Shown: in pieces, positions 9,583-24,450 of the stretch
Numbering within the stretch: the first letter of the stretch is position 1
Layout: every line of letters begins with the position of its first letter
Assembly (NCBI GenBank): GCA_016874235.1
Contig: VGUJ01000002.1
Coordinates: 62,001 to 126,000, forward strand
Reading direction: 5' to 3'
From: Gammaproteobacteria bacterium
Lineage (GTDB): Bacteria > Pseudomonadota > Gammaproteobacteria > Steroidobacterales > Steroidobacteraceae
DNA length: 64,000 nucleotides
Notes under the pieces: generated by a model
Told to the model about the DNA's origin: nothing
Databases searched by the model: none
What the model saw: the letters and a program-made list of their open reading frames with translations, nothing else
Translations under genes and position numbers: made by a program

Positions 9583-9815
9583 TCAGCGCTGACGCTGGAC
9601 TTCGTCCGCCTCGACCGTCGAGGCCTGATGCCCCCACTCGCCCCTTATATAAGAGGCCAGAGCGGCCACCTCGTCGTCACTCAGTTTATCTTGGAACCCC
9701 TTCATCGACTCCCAGGCTCCAAACGGCGCGGGCAAACGGCTATCGGGATGTGCTCCGTAAAGAATGATATTGATGAGCGAGGACGAATCGGCAGACTGGA
9801 CGATCGCGCCAACGC
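9583..9815 (-). pseudogene. C-terminal fragment of a class I cytochrome c (alcohol-dehydrogenase-type c-type cytochrome)
   Basis: Reverse frame ...DSSSLINIILYGAHPDSRLPAPFGAWESMKGFQDKLSDDEVAALASYIRGEWGHQAS; distal-Met region and C-terminal helix present, heme CxxCH N-part missing. Confidence 0.72.
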
Positions 9816-9824
9816 TTCCCGCCT

Positions 9825-10600
9825 CATCGAGGCGCACCTCCCCGCTGCTCGCGAGTTTGGTCTCGTCGACCAGCTGGTCACGGCCTATACCATCCAAGCC
9901 AAACTGCATGTCGCCGAAGGGGATGTCGTCCGAGCTGTTGCAACACTGCAGGATGGAATCCGATTTTCGGAGGAGCGACAACTCGATCGTCTACGCAGAG
10001 GCTTGCAAGGCGAGAAGGTTCGCTTGTTCAGTGCGCTGGGCACCCCGACCACCCTCGAAGAAATCGCAAGTCCGCCTTCAAGTCGGACACATGCAAAGGA
10101 CAGCGATACCGAAATTCACGATGCTGCCAAAGCGCGGGCGATACTCTCCAACTCACGTCACACCGAAGTTCTGCGACTCGCCAACTCATGGATCTCCTTC
10201 TGCACACGCAATCTTGCGGTTCGCACCCTCACTCGCTGGCAACTGATTCGCACTCACGCACTCTTGTTGTCTGGCGACACGCAAAATGCCCGTCGATCGC
10301 TGCGTGAGGCGCTGATGGGTGCGGCCTGCGGTGGTTTCCTGAGGAAGATCGTCGACTCGGCCCCGCCCGTCAGGACGTTGTTGCTCGAGAGCTATCAAGC
10401 ACAGTCTGCACAAAACAACGAGATCGACGTGTTCGTAAAAAAAGCGATCGATATCATTTCTAAAAATCGAGGTACATCCTCGAGTGTGACGGCACAGCGC
10501 CTCGATGACGCTGACACGCTCGGCGCGGCGCTAACGAGCAAAGAGCGTGAGATACTGACTCTCGTCGCCGGAGGACTGCGGACTCGCGAAATCGGCCTGC
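9825..10600 (+). pseudogene. MalT-like LuxR-family regulator fragment (TPR-like domain and truncated HTH)
   Basis: ASRLIEAHLPAAREFGLVDQLVTAYTIQAKLHVAEGDVVRAVATLQDGIRFSEERQLDRLRRGL...ALTSKEREILTLVAGGLRTREIG, then homology stops inside the HTH. Confidence 0.75.
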
Positions 10601-10866
10601 CGAAAAACGACGAGCTCTCGGCGCTGCTGATGTTCAATATCGGTGTCGAGGCAGGTCAGATCGCCTTTGTCCTCGCCATCGTGGCAGTCGGTGTGATGAT
10701 GCGTAAAGCGAGCTCGTCGCCTGCCAGCGGTAACCATACGTGGACGACCGCTCTATCCAAAGAAAAAACCCGCATCCTTGCCGCCTATGCAGGCGGCGCC
10801 CTTGCCGCTTTCTGGTTCGTGGAACGGGCGTGGGAAGGGTTGTCGCCCCTCACGACCGTCGGATGA
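10601..10866 (+). pseudogene. HupE/UreJ family C-terminal fragment, in frame with the LuxR fragment
   Basis: ELSALLMFNIGVEAGQIAFVLAIVAVGVMMRK...RILAAYAGGALAAFWFVERAW, HupE/UreJ C-terminal pattern. Confidence 0.72.
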
Positions 10867-10946
10867 GCTTCGTCAGTATTCGCGCAAGCTTCGATCGTCC
10901 GTGCATCCGGGTCTTGCCGCAGCGCACGGACTTTTGACGACGACGC

Positions 10947-11060
10947 TCAGCCCGCACTACCCGTCGAGATCATCGCGACGACCGATCCGAGCGCGGCGAG
11001 CCCCATGTCTTTTTGGGCATCCCACTCATCTCCTTGAGCGCCGATATAGGCCGCGCCCTG
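10947..11060 (-). pseudogene. DUF2238 (YjdF-like) C-terminal fragment
   Basis: Reverse frame [38 protein letters not shown]; GAQGDxWDAQKDM is the DUF2238 C-terminal motif. Below the ORF-track length cutoff. Confidence 0.68.
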
Positions 11061-11241
11061 CGCGATGATCGGTACCTCAAACTTTTTTGAACTCGCCGTA
11101 GCCGTGGCGATCAGTCTGTTTGGCCTCTCAAGTGGCGCGGCCTTGGCGACCGTGGTCGGGGTGCTGGTCGAGGTGCCGGTAATGCTCTCGCTCGTGGCGT
11201 TTGCTCATCGTACACGCGGGAGATTTTCAAGTTCGACGTAA
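11050..11241 (+). pseudogene. ACR3-family arsenite transporter C-terminal fragment
   Basis: [62 protein letters not shown], the conserved ACR3 C-terminus (SNFFELAVA...[19 protein letters not shown]). Confidence 0.8.
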
Positions 11242-11255
11242 CCGGCACGCTCAAA

Positions 11256-11345
11256 TGGCGGAGAGGGTGAGATTCGAACTCACGGTTCCCGTGAAGGAAC
11301 GTCGGTTTTCAAGACCGATGCATTAAACCGCTCTGCCACCTCTCC
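11256..11345 (-). tRNA. tRNA-Ser(TGA)
   Basis: Reverse complement GGAGAGGTGGCAGAGCGGTTTAATGCATCGGTCTTGAAAACCGACGTTCCTTCACGGGAACCGTGAGTTCGAATCTCACCCTCTCCGCCA; long variable arm, anticodon TGA. Confidence 0.97.
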
Positions 11346-11372
11346 GGCTCGTCGAGCGAATAACGGAACGAA

Positions 11373-12662
<1,290 letters not shown>

Positions 12663-12695
12663 TTATTCCAGCAATTTCAAAAATCAAAAAGACGA

Positions 12696-13085
12696 TCAAG
12701 ACGCCACGAGCGCTCTGCCCGCCCACGCGGCGGCCAAGCAAAGCACCAAGGTCGCCACGACATACACCGCGGCGCGCCACGGCGCCTCGCCTGAGACGAG
12801 ATTCACGGTTTCGAGCGCGAACGCCGAATAGGTGGTGAATCCGCCGAGGACGCCTGTCATCCAGAACACCCGCATGGCCTCGGCTGACGAGGCGGCCTCC
12901 CCGCTCGATCCGCGCAGGGCGAGCAAGACAGAGAGCGCGCCGATCGCGAAACTACCGAGGACATTGACCGCTATTGTAGCGATGGGCCATCCGCCCGGCA
13001 CGGCTGGCCAGATTTTGGCGACCGCGTATCGCCCCACACCGCCCAAGGCACTGCCGAGCGCCACCCAAATCCAGAGGGCCATCAT
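12696..13085 (-). CDS. crcB: Fluoride ion transporter CrcB
   Basis: GSALGGVGRYAVAKIW...GTIAVNVLGSFAIG-type and GVLGGFTTYSAFALE motifs. Confidence 0.93.
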   Translation of the reverse strand: MMALWIWVALGSALGGVGRYAVAKIWPAVPGGWPIATIAVNVLGSFAIGALSVLLALRGSSGEAASSAEAMRVFWMTGVLGGFTTYSAFALETVNLVSGEAPWRAAVYVVATLVLCLAAAWAGRALVAS

Positions 13086-14374
13086 TTTGCTCCCGACTTG
13101 CCGCGTAAACGCTCGAGGGCTTCGCGGATGCGCAGTTCGAGCCCGCGGTCGACGGGGCGATAATAACGACGCTCCGCCAGCTCGTCCGGCAAATAGCGTT
13201 CGCCAGCGGCGTAGCCCTCGGGCTCATCATGCGCGTAGCGATAGCCAGCGCCGTAACCGAGATCTTTCATGAGCCGAGTGGGCGCATTTCGCAAATGCAT
13301 GGGCACTTCGAGCGTGCCGTGCTTTTCGACATCCGCACGCGCCTCGCCATACCCGACGTACGCGGCATTACTCTTCGGGGCACAGGCGAGATATACCACG
13401 GCATTGGCGAGGGCGAGTTCGCCTTCGGGAGTGCCGAGTCGGTTGTACGCTTGCCAAGCATCGATCGCCAACTGCAAGGCACGCGGATCGGCGAGCCCGA
13501 TATCTTCGACGGCCATGCGGGTGATGCGGCGCGCGAGATACGAGGGATCACAGCCTCCATCGACGATACGCGCGAACCAGTAGAGCGCGGCATCAGGGTC
13601 GGTACCCCGAACGCTTTTGTGCAGCGCCGAGATCTGGTCGTAGAACTGCTCGCCACCTTTGTCGAAGCGACGGCGCGTACCGCCTGCAACCTCGGCGCAA
13701 TGCGCGACATCGATGCGACCGCCCTCGGCGAGATCCGCCGCAATCTCGAGCATGTTGAGGGCACGACGCGCATCGCCATCGGCTGCTGCGGCCAAGAGCG
13801 CCAGCGCGTCATCTTCGATTTGAAGCTGCATCGACCCGAGTCCTCGCTCGACATCGGCGAGCGTACGACGCAACAACGAGTCGAGACTCTTTATTTCTAG
13901 AGGCTTCAGGACATACACGCGCGCTCTCGAGAGCAAAGCGCTCACTACTTCGAAACTCGGATTTTCCGTGGTCGCACCGATGAAGATCAGCGTCCCATCT
14001 TCGAGATACGGCAGGAAAGTGTCCTGCTGAGACTTGCTGAACCGATGCACCTCGTCGAGGAAAAGCACCGTACGTCGACCAGAAGATGCGCGTTCCGCCT
14101 GGGCGCGCTCGACCGCGGCACGTACATCCTTGACCCCGGCCATCACGGCCGAGAGCCCAATGAAATGCGCACCCGAGGCCTGCGCAATGAGGCGCGCGAG
14201 CGTGGTTTTCCCTGTGCCCGGAGGACCCCAAAGAATGAGCGAATGCGTTTGACCCGACTCGATGGCTGCGCGCAAGGGCTTTCCTGGCCCGATGGCCTGC
14301 ACCTGCCCGACGAACTCCTCGAGACTACGCGGTCGCATGCGATCTGCGAGCGGACGCGTCAGATCGACAGCCAT
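13082..14374 (-). CDS. rarA: Replication-associated recombination protein A (AAA+ ATPase)
   Basis: [73 protein letters not shown]. Confidence 0.96.
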   Translation of the reverse strand: MAVDLTRPLADRMRPRSLEEFVGQVQAIGPGKPLRAAIESGQTHSLILWGPPGTGKTTLARLIAQASGAHFIGLSAVMAGVKDVRAAVERAQAERASSGRRTVLFLDEVHRFSKSQQDTFLPYLEDGTLIFIGATTENPSFEVVSALLSRARVYVLKPLEIKSLDSLLRRTLADVERGLGSMQLQIEDDALALLAAAADGDARRALNMLEIAADLAEGGRIDVAHCAEVAGGTRRRFDKGGEQFYDQISALHKSVRGTDPDAALYWFARIVDGGCDPSYLARRITRMAVEDIGLADPRALQLAIDAWQAYNRLGTPEGELALANAVVYLACAPKSNAAYVGYGEARADVEKHGTLEVPMHLRNAPTRLMKDLGYGAGYRYAHDEPEGYAAGERYLPDELAERRYYRPVDRGLELRIREALERLRGKSGAK

Positions 14375-14739
14375 CGCTCCACCCGTTGCAGCCACGACTC
14401 ACGAATCGACAACGACATGACGAGCCCGAGTGCTACGCCCATGGCATCGGCATAGACGTCCGCGACCTCCGCGGTTCGACCGAGCGCCATCCACCCCTGC
14501 AATAACTCGATGGCGATGCCGAGCGCCAACATGAGGATTGCAACGAGACCGTAATATCGTCGCTCGACCAAGGCCGCAAACCACGCCGTCAGGCCGAAGA
14601 ACGCTAGCGCGTGAGACAGCTTGTCTGGGATAAGAAAGACTCTCTCACCGGGCGGCTCGAGGCAGAAGTGGAGCACGATGAGCACTAGTGCGAGACCGAC
14701 TCCGCTCCACCACGCCCCGAAGCGCAGCGACCGCATCAC
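14359..14739 (-). CDS. VanZ family protein
   Basis: Small membrane protein with PDKLSHALAFFGLTAWFAAL and ELLQGWMALGRTAEVADVYADAMGVALG. Confidence 0.87.
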   Translation of the reverse strand: MMRSLRFGAWWSGVGLALVLIVLHFCLEPPGERVFLIPDKLSHALAFFGLTAWFAALVERRYYGLVAILMLALGIAIELLQGWMALGRTAEVADVYADAMGVALGLVMSLSIRESWLQRVERWLSI

Positions 14740-15407
14740 TCGAGGGGTTTGCCGATCACATCGGCCCCGGGCGGCGGGACGAAACGAAACTCCGAAGGAT
14801 CGATCCGACCATTGCGGACACTGGTGTTGAACACCATCAATGCGCGCTGGCCCAGCTTGTCGTCGACTTCGAGTCGGCGAAGCTCAAGCCCCGAGAATCC
14901 GAACCGCATTTCTTTGAATTCGCCTTCGGCGCTTTTCGGTGACACCCGCACCCAGTCAAAGCCTTCTTTGCGACCGACCGACACCACATTGAACTTGGAG
15001 CGCAGCGGTGTGGAGCCGGCGAGCAGCATGGCGGGCGTCGCGGTCTCTCCGCTGCCTGCCGGGCGGACAGTCACCTGCTCGAGATCCGCATCGAGAAACC
15101 AGAGGTTACGGCCATCGGACACCATGACCTGCATCGCAGACTCGCCCTTCGGACCGATCTCCCAGCGAAACTTGCCGGGACGCTGCACCAGCAATCGACC
15201 GATCTGAGGGCTACGCATCCGACCACGGGAATCGGTGATCGACTGCGAAAACTCCGTCCGCCAGGACTCGAGACCCGAGAGGTATCGATCGAGCGCAGTC
15301 AAAGATTCGGCGTGCGCAGCACTGATGATCCACCACACGCCGACGATCGACGCGCACCAAGCAGAACGCCTGCGAAATGCCAACCGTTCGCTCATGCGTC
15401 GACTCAC
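14736..15407 (-). CDS. lolA: Outer-membrane lipoprotein carrier protein
   Basis: [29 protein letters not shown]...[16 protein letters not shown], between ftsK and rarA in canonical order. Confidence 0.94.
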   Translation of the reverse strand: MSRRMSERLAFRRRSAWCASIVGVWWIISAAHAESLTALDRYLSGLESWRTEFSQSITDSRGRMRSPQIGRLLVQRPGKFRWEIGPKGESAMQVMVSDGRNLWFLDADLEQVTVRPAGSGETATPAMLLAGSTPLRSKFNVVSVGRKEGFDWVRVSPKSAEGEFKEMRFGFSGLELRRLEVDDKLGQRALMVFNTSVRNGRIDPSEFRFVPPPGADVIGKPLE

Positions 15408-17737
15408 TCGCCGGACGGCGCAGGCACGAGAATCTCGCGTCCGCCATTGGCTTGCAGCGGACCGACGAGCCCGGCCGCCTCCATGGCCTCGATGAGACGC
15501 GCCGCGCGGTTGTAACCGATTTTGAGTCGACGCTGAACGTAGGAGATCGACGGCTTTCGTTCGGTGACGACGATTTTGACGGCTTCGTCATACAGCGCGT
15601 CTTTCTCGGAATCGCCGCCTTCGCCTTCAGCGCCGCCCTCGGCGCCCTCACCGGGAAGACCCGGGATCGGCCCCTTTGGCCCGGAGAGCACTTCTTCGAT
15701 GTAGTTGGGCGCGCCCGTCTTGCGCAGGGCCTCGACCACGCGATGTACCTCGGCATCGGCCACATACGCGCCGTGAACACGATTCGGCATCGACGTGCCC
15801 GGCGGCAAATAAAGCATGTCGCCGTGACCCAGCAGCGACTCAGCCCCGCCTTGATCGAGGATCGTGCGCGAATCGACTTTGGCCGACACTTGAAACGCGA
15901 TACGCGTCGGAATGTTCGCCTTGATGAGACCCGTGATGACGTCGACCGACGGACGCTGGGTGGCGAGGATGAGGTGGATGCCCGATGCGCGCGCCTTCTG
16001 TGCCAAGCGCGCGATCAACTCTTCGACTTTCTTGCCGACGATCATCATGAGATCGGCAAGCTCGTCGATGATGACCACGACGAACGGCAGCGGCTCGAGA
16101 TCAGGAATCTTTGACTGGTCGAGGGTCGGGTCGTTGGCCGCCCGGGCCATCATGACTGGATCTTTGATGGGCTTCTTGGCTTCGTTGGCATCACGCACTT
16201 TGCGATTGAAACCCGCGATGTTGCGCACACCGAGCGCGGCCATCAGTTGATAGCGTCGCTCCATTTCGGCGACACACCAGCGCAGCGCATTCGCGGCCTC
16301 TTTCATGTCAGTCACAACCGGCGCGAGCAGATGCGGAATACCCTCGTACACCGAGAGCTCCAGCATCTTCGGGTCGATCATGATGAGTCGCACATCCTCG
16401 GCGGTGCTCTTGTAGAGCATGGAGAGGACCATGGCGTTGATCGCAACCGATTTACCCGAGCCCGTAGTACCAGCGACAAGCAAGTGAGGCATGCGCTGCA
16501 GGTCGGCCACGACCGGCGCACCGCCGATGTCCTTACCGAGCGCAAGCGCGAGCGGCGAGCCGATTTCGTCGTAAGCCTTCGATTTGACGATTTCGCCGAG
16601 GGTAACGACCTCGCGCTTTTCGTTCGGGATTTCGAGGCCCATGACCGACTTGCCGGGAATCACCTCGACCACGCGAACACTGATCGCCGACAGCGCGCGA
16701 GCCAAATCTTTGGAGAGCGAGCTGATCTGGCTTGCCTTCACGCCTGGAGCAGGACGCATCTCGAAACGTGTGACCACGGGCCCGGGCAACACGGCCACGA
16801 CCTCGACCTCGACGCCGAAATCTTTGAGCTTGAGCTCGACGAGCCGAGACATCGCCTCGAGCGCCTCGGCTGAATAAGTGGCCTCGCGAGGCGGCGGATC
16901 ATCGAGCAGCTGCAGTGGTGGCAACTCGCCGGCCTTCGCCGTGAAGAGTGGCACTTGCCGCTCCTTGTTGACGCGTTCGCTCTTCTCTGGCTGCGGCGCC
17001 GGGGCCTCGATACGTGGTTTGGGGCGCGCGGCCGCTTTTTTGGTCTCGACCTCGAGGGTTTCCTTCCGAGCGGCTTTGCGCTCTTCCCCCTCGGCGGCAT
17101 CGCGCTGCTGAATGCGACGCGCACGTAACCAATCGATGGCGCCCCAGAAACCGGAACCGAGACGATCGATCAAGACGAGCCAAGAAAGACCGAAAGCCAA
17201 GGAGACGCCCGCCATCGCCACGGCGAGCGCGAGCAGCGTGCCGCCGACGAAGTTGAAGTTACCCTGCATCCACTCGCCGACGAGGCTACCGACTACACCG
17301 CCTGCACTCTGGCGGAGTTCGCCTGGTGAGAAATGCAGCGTCGCCAGTCCGCAGGTGGCAGCGAGCAGCAGGACGAACCCGCCGAGACGGACGAAGGTGT
17401 TGAGACGCGACGTCGGCTCGACCTTGCCGCGATCGCGGAACATCAGCCAGCACGACGCCCCGAGCATGATGGGGAAAAGATAGGCCGGTCCGCCGAACAG
17501 GAAGAACAACGTGTCAGCGAGCCAAGCCCCCTGACGTCCGATGAGGTTGCCGATCTCGCCCTCAGATCCCTCGCCAGTGAAGGAAAACCCAGGATCTGAA
17601 GGTTGATAGGTCACGAGCGATGCGGAAAGCATCAGTGCCAGAACGCCCGTGAGGATGACCGCCCCCTCGCGCAAAGCGCGCTTGACGGTTTCGGTGAAGC
17701 GGTCCGACACGCTCGAGTCAGCGGCGTTTTCGGGCAA
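15404..17737 (-). CDS. ftsK: DNA translocase FtsK
   Basis: N-terminal TM segments, [51 protein letters not shown]-terminal gamma winged-helix [24 protein letters not shown]. Confidence 0.97.
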   Translation of the reverse strand: MPENAADSSVSDRFTETVKRALREGAVILTGVLALMLSASLVTYQPSDPGFSFTGEGSEGEIGNLIGRQGAWLADTLFFLFGGPAYLFPIMLGASCWLMFRDRGKVEPTSRLNTFVRLGGFVLLLAATCGLATLHFSPGELRQSAGGVVGSLVGEWMQGNFNFVGGTLLALAVAMAGVSLAFGLSWLVLIDRLGSGFWGAIDWLRARRIQQRDAAEGEERKAARKETLEVETKKAAARPKPRIEAPAPQPEKSERVNKERQVPLFTAKAGELPPLQLLDDPPPREATYSAEALEAMSRLVELKLKDFGVEVEVVAVLPGPVVTRFEMRPAPGVKASQISSLSKDLARALSAISVRVVEVIPGKSVMGLEIPNEKREVVTLGEIVKSKAYDEIGSPLALALGKDIGGAPVVADLQRMPHLLVAGTTGSGKSVAINAMVLSMLYKSTAEDVRLIMIDPKMLELSVYEGIPHLLAPVVTDMKEAANALRWCVAEMERRYQLMAALGVRNIAGFNRKVRDANEAKKPIKDPVMMARAANDPTLDQSKIPDLEPLPFVVVIIDELADLMMIVGKKVEELIARLAQKARASGIHLILATQRPSVDVITGLIKANIPTRIAFQVSAKVDSRTILDQGGAESLLGHGDMLYLPPGTSMPNRVHGAYVADAEVHRVVEALRKTGAPNYIEEVLSGPKGPIPGLPGEGAEGGAEGEGGDSEKDALYDEAVKIVVTERKPSISYVQRRLKIGYNRAARLIEAMEAAGLVGPLQANGGREILVPAPSGE

Positions 17738-17846
17738 GGTGTGACCTGCGCAGTATTCTCTAGTGGCTTGATTCTACGGGAATCGCCGCAATCGCGACAG
17801 TTGCTCATCGAGGATACGGCGTGCATCCCGGAACGCTTGCCCCTAA

Positions 17847-19992
<2,146 letters not shown>

Positions 19993-19996
<4 letters not shown>

Positions 19997-20700
19997 CGCG
20001 CCGACCTCAACGCGGTCTCGTGTGGCTCGAACCCGGTGGCGATCCGCAGGCCTTTCCGGCTGCGGAGTACGCACTCGATGAGCCGGCGGGTCTGCTCGCC
20101 GCAGGGGGCGACCTACGCCCCGAGCGATTGCTCGCCGCGTATCCGCGCGGCATCTTCCCGTGGTACTCACCGGGACAACCCATTCTTTGGTGGTGCCCCG
20201 ACCCACGTGAAGTACTTTTTCCAGCGGAGTTTCGTCGCAGTCGCAGTCTCGCCAAACGCGAGCGCAATGCAGGGTTCGAGGTGCGCTATGACAGCGCGTT
20301 CGAGCAAGTCATCGACGCCTGTGCAGCACCTCGGGAAATCGATGGAGGCGGCACCTGGATTACCACCGAAATGCGTGAGGCGTATGGGTTCTTACACACT
20401 CTGGGCTACGCACACAGCGTCGAAACCTGGCACGAAGACCAGTTGGTCGGCGGGTTCTACGGGCTTTGGCTCGGCGACGTCTTCTTCGGCGAATCGATGT
20501 TCAGTCGCGAGCCGGATGCCTCCAAGGTCGCGCTCTCTACGCTGGTGCGCCGCAGCACCGAACTCAATCTGCAGCTGATCGACTGCCAAATGCCCTCGAG
20601 GCACCTCTCCTCGCTCGGCAGCCGGCCGATCCCGAGAAGCGAATTTCTGGGTTTGATTGCTTCGGCGGGGGCATTTCGGCAGAATCCCCGCTCCTTTTAG
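19993..20700 (+). CDS. aat: Leucyl/phenylalanyl-tRNA-protein transferase
   Basis: [85 protein letters not shown]. Confidence 0.97.
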
Positions 20701-20719
20701 CCACGATGCGCAGGACCTG

Positions 20720-20938
20720 ATGTCGAAAGAAGACGCGATTCAGATGGACGGAGAAGTCGTCGACACGCTCCCCAACACCACGTTTCGCGTGAAATTGAGC
20801 AACGGTCACATCGTGACCGCTCATATTTCCGGAAAGATGCGCAAGAACTACATCCGCATCCTCACCGGCGACACCGTCACCGTCGAGCTCACCCCTTACG
20901 ACCTCACCAAAGGCCGCATCGTCTACCGCGGTCGTTAA
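20720..20938 (+). CDS. infA: Translation initiation factor IF-1
   Basis: [72 protein letters not shown]. Confidence 0.98.
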   Translation: MSKEDAIQMDGEVVDTLPNTTFRVKLSNGHIVTAHISGKMRKNYIRILTGDTVTVELTPYDLTKGRIVYRGR

Positions 20939-23208
20939 TCGACGAGCGCCGGCTCCTCGTTCGGAATGCACTCGAGATCGAGCCCCGAACTATCTTTCTT
21001 CACGCTTGCCCGCACCGTCCCGCCCCCGACGAGTTTGCCGAACAGCAACTCTTCGGCGAGCGGACGCTTGATGTGCTCCTGAATCACTCGCGCCATCGGG
21101 CGCGCGCCCATCTTCGGGTCATAGCCGGTTTTGGCAATCCAGCGTCGCGACTCGTCGTCGAGCTGTAGCGATACGCGCTTGCCTTCGAGTTGCGTTTCGA
21201 TTTCGACGAGCAGCTTCTCGACCACGCGCTCGATGGTCGCCTCGTCCAAGCCACCGAACTGGATGACGGCATCGAGACGGTTGCGGAACTCGGGCGAGAA
21301 CATTTTTTTGATCGCCTCCATACCGTCGCTCGCGTTGTCGGAGGGCATGAAGCCGATCGACGCACGAGCCATATCTGCTGCGCCGGCGTTGGTCGTCATG
21401 ACGATGATGACGTGACGGAAATCGGCCTTGCGACCGTTGTTGTCGGTCAAGGTGCCGTGATCCATCACCTGCAACAGCAAGTTGAAGACGTCCGGATGGG
21501 CCTTCTCGATTTCATCGAGTAACAACACGGCATGCGGATGCTTCGAGACGGCCTCGGTCAAGAGTCCGCCCTGATCGAAGCCGACATAGCCCGGCGGCGC
21601 GCCGATGAGACGCGAGACGGTGTGACGTTCCATGTACTCCGACATGTCGAATCGAATGAACTCGATACCGAGCGCGATGGCGAGTTGGCGCGTGACTTCG
21701 GTCTTACCGACGCCCGTAGGCCCGGCAAAGAGGAAACTCCCGACGGGTTTGCGCGAGTCACCGAGTCCGGACCGCGCCATCTTGATGGCCGAGGACAGCG
21801 TCTCGACGGCTTTGTCCTGGCCGAAAATGACGAGCTTGAGATTACGCTCGAGATTGCGGAGGACTTCTTTGTCGTTACTCGAGACCGTCTTTGGCGGAAT
21901 GCGTGCGATTCGCGCCACCACTTCTTCGATGTGATGCACATCGACGTCGGTCTCGCGCTCCGCCTCGGGCTTCAAGCGCAGACGCGCTCCCGCTTCGTCG
22001 ATGACGTCAATCGCCTTGTCAGGCAGGTGACGCTCGTTGATGTGTCGCGCCGAGAGTTCGGCGGCCGCCTTGAGTGCCGCGTCGGTGTACTTGACCTTGT
22101 GATGTTCCTCGAAGCGACTGCGCAAACCTTTGAGGATATCGATAGTCTCGGGCACCGTCGGCTCGACCACGTCGATTTTCTGAAAGCGACGCGCGAGCGC
22201 GTGGTCCTTTTCGAAGATGCCGCGATACTCGGAATAGGTCGTCGAGCCGATGCAGCGCAACTCGCCGTTGGTGAGCACGGGCTTGATGAGGTTTGACGCA
22301 TCCATGACGCCGCCCGAGGCTGCGCCGGCGCCGATGACCGTGTGAATCTCGTCGATGAAGAGCACAGCACCCGGCTGCTTGCGCAGATCCGCGAGCACCG
22401 CCTTGAGTCGCTTTTCAAAGTCGCCACGATATTTGGTGCCCGCGATCAGCGAACCCATATCGAGAGAATAAATGACGCAGTCGGCGAGCACCTCGGGCAC
22501 CTGACCCTCGACGATGCGACGAGCCAAACCTTCGGCGATGGCCGTCTTACCGACACCCGCCTCGCCCACGTAGAGCGGATTATTCTTGCGTCGGCGGCAA
22601 AGAATTTCGATCGTGCGTTCGACTTCCATCTGCCGGCCAATGAGCGGATCGATGCGACCTTCCTCGGCGAGCTTGTTGAGATTGGAGGCGTACTTCTCGA
22701 GCGCCCCGCCGCCCTCGGCTTCGGTGGTCGACGGCGCCGCAGCCGCTTCGTCTTTGGTCTCGCCGCGTTCGTCCGCGATCTTGGACATGCCGTGCGAGAT
22801 GTAATTGACGACATCGAGTCGCGCGACGTCCTGCCGATTGAGCAAGAACACGGCGTGGCTTTGCTTTTCACTGAAGATGGCGACGAGCACGTTGGCCACG
22901 CCCACTTCTTTTCGGCCACTCGACTGCACGTGGAACACGGCCCGCTGCAGCACTCGCTGGAATCCGAGGGTCGGCTGCACCTCGCGCTCGTCGCCGTCCG
23001 GTAAACGCGGCGTGCTCTGCTCGATGTGCTCACGAAGCTCAGCCGCGAGGCGCGGGACGTCCCCTCCACACGCCTTCAACACTTCTTTGACTCGCGGCGT
23101 GTCGAGGATGGCGAGCAGCAAGTGCTCGACGGTCAAAAATTCGTGCTTGCCTTCGCGCGCGACCTGGAAGGCGCTATTGAGACACGTTTCAAGTTCATTG
23201 GATAACAC
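20935..23208 (-). CDS. clpA: ATP-dependent Clp protease ATP-binding subunit ClpA
   Basis: [36 protein letters not shown], two AAA+ modules, partner clpS immediately upstream. Confidence 0.98.
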   Translation of the reverse strand: MLSNELETCLNSAFQVAREGKHEFLTVEHLLLAILDTPRVKEVLKACGGDVPRLAAELREHIEQSTPRLPDGDEREVQPTLGFQRVLQRAVFHVQSSGRKEVGVANVLVAIFSEKQSHAVFLLNRQDVARLDVVNYISHGMSKIADERGETKDEAAAAPSTTEAEGGGALEKYASNLNKLAEEGRIDPLIGRQMEVERTIEILCRRRKNNPLYVGEAGVGKTAIAEGLARRIVEGQVPEVLADCVIYSLDMGSLIAGTKYRGDFEKRLKAVLADLRKQPGAVLFIDEIHTVIGAGAASGGVMDASNLIKPVLTNGELRCIGSTTYSEYRGIFEKDHALARRFQKIDVVEPTVPETIDILKGLRSRFEEHHKVKYTDAALKAAAELSARHINERHLPDKAIDVIDEAGARLRLKPEAERETDVDVHHIEEVVARIARIPPKTVSSNDKEVLRNLERNLKLVIFGQDKAVETLSSAIKMARSGLGDSRKPVGSFLFAGPTGVGKTEVTRQLAIALGIEFIRFDMSEYMERHTVSRLIGAPPGYVGFDQGGLLTEAVSKHPHAVLLLDEIEKAHPDVFNLLLQVMDHGTLTDNNGRKADFRHVIIVMTTNAGAADMARASIGFMPSDNASDGMEAIKKMFSPEFRNRLDAVIQFGGLDEATIERVVEKLLVEIETQLEGKRVSLQLDDESRRWIAKTGYDPKMGARPMARVIQEHIKRPLAEELLFGKLVGGGTVRASVKKDSSGLDLECIPNEEPALVD

Positions 23209-23242
23209 GATCAGGCACTCCGTTGCGGCTCTCGCCTTGGTC

Positions 23243-23560
23243 TCACGTCTCTTCGAGCGTACACATGAGCGGATGCTGGTGATCCCGCGAATAACGGGTC
23301 ACGAGCGCCACCTTGGTCTCGGCGATCTCATGGGTGAAGACCCCACAAACGCCTTTGCCGTGCATGTGCACCTCAAGCATCACTTGCGTCGCCTTCGTGC
23401 GACCCATGCCGAAGAATCGCTCGAGCACATCGACCACGAACTCCATGGGCGTGTAATCGTCGTTGAGCAGGAGGACCTGGAACAACGGCGGTTGTTTGAC
23501 CTCGGGTGTGGCCTCGGCGACCGAGGTATCCGAAATCGGGCGGCTCTCTTCAGCAGACAT
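23243..23560 (-). CDS. clpS: Clp protease adaptor ClpS
   Basis: [62 protein letters not shown]. Confidence 0.97.
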   Translation of the reverse strand: MSAEESRPISDTSVAEATPEVKQPPLFQVLLLNDDYTPMEFVVDVLERFFGMGRTKATQVMLEVHMHGKGVCGVFTHEIAETKVALVTRYSRDHQHPLMCTLEET

Positions 23561-23619
23561 GTCACGGTTATAGGGGTGGACAGAAGCGAACTCAAGTGTG
23601 GCCCGGCAGGCGGCTAGGT

Positions 23620-24450
23620 ATGATTCGGTCCATGCGTCGCCTTCCGCTCGATCCCGCCCACTTAATCACCGCCCTGCTGGCGGTCGCCATCGGTTTACAG
23701 CTGGCCTGGATGATCACCGGTGCCTTCGGCGCCCGTCACGAGGGCAGCCGCGCCTCCGAGGCCCTTCCTCAAGCCATCAGCCCCTTCGAAATCATCCAAT
23801 CCGCAAGACTCTTCGGCACGCTTGAAGGGGGTTCGACCCCGTCATCGGCCGTTGCGCCCGTCAGCACCCAAGGTCTCGTCTTGGTCGGCGTCCTCGCCTC
23901 CACCGACCCGCAAGGCGGTCGCGCCATTATCGGCGAGTCCGCGGGGCTCGCGCGGGTGTACGCCATCGGCGCCACACTGCCCGGTGGTTCGAGGCTCGCC
24001 GAGGTCTACCCCGATCGGGTAATGCTCGATCGGGGCGGGAGCCTCGAGACCCTGCCGCTGCCGCGACAGGGCGGCACTCCGGGCGCTGTCAGCGCCGGGG
24101 CCATGACGCCTGACACGTTGCCGTCCGCAGAGGGCGCCTCCTCGGGCGACGATCTTGCCAATACCATCCGTTGGCAGGCTGTCATGCGATCCGACAAACC
24201 GTCGGGTGTACGGGTCTACCCGGGCAGTGACGCGCAGCGATTCACGAGTCTCGGTCTGCAGTCTGGCGACCTGATCCTCGCAATCAACGACGCACCCCTC
24301 GCCGACCAAGCCAATGGCGAACAGTTTCTGAAAACCTTGGCCGGTGCCCCGCAAGCCCGACTCACGATCGAGCGTAACGGCCGGACCGAGACGCTGACGG
24401 TCGATCTGACCGCTCTCGCACCCGCATCGGGTGAGCGTTCACGCCCATGA
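23620..24450 (+). CDS. gspC: Type II secretion system protein C
   Basis: N-terminal TM, HR-like domain [64 protein letters not shown]-terminal PDZ-like; followed by gspD. Confidence 0.93.
   Translation: MIRSMRRLPLDPAHLITALLAVAIGLQLAWMITGAFGARHEGSRASEALPQAISPFEIIQSARLFGTLEGGSTPSSAVAPVSTQGLVLVGVLASTDPQGGRAIIGESAGLARVYAIGATLPGGSRLAEVYPDRVMLDRGGSLETLPLPRQGGTPGAVSAGAMTPDTLPSAEGASSGDDLANTIRWQAVMRSDKPSGVRVYPGSDAQRFTSLGLQSGDLILAINDAPLADQANGEQFLKTLAGAPQARLTIERNGRTETLTVDLTALAPASGERSRP

Noticed and set aside
9319-9824. N-terminal part of the 515-aa ORF
   Set aside because: Overlaps gltS and the cytochrome c fragment in antisense; only the part from about 9825 has family resemblance.
21532-23004. Two plus-strand ORFs (254 and 220 aa)
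   Set aside because: Antisense to clpA; high-GC shadow ORFs.
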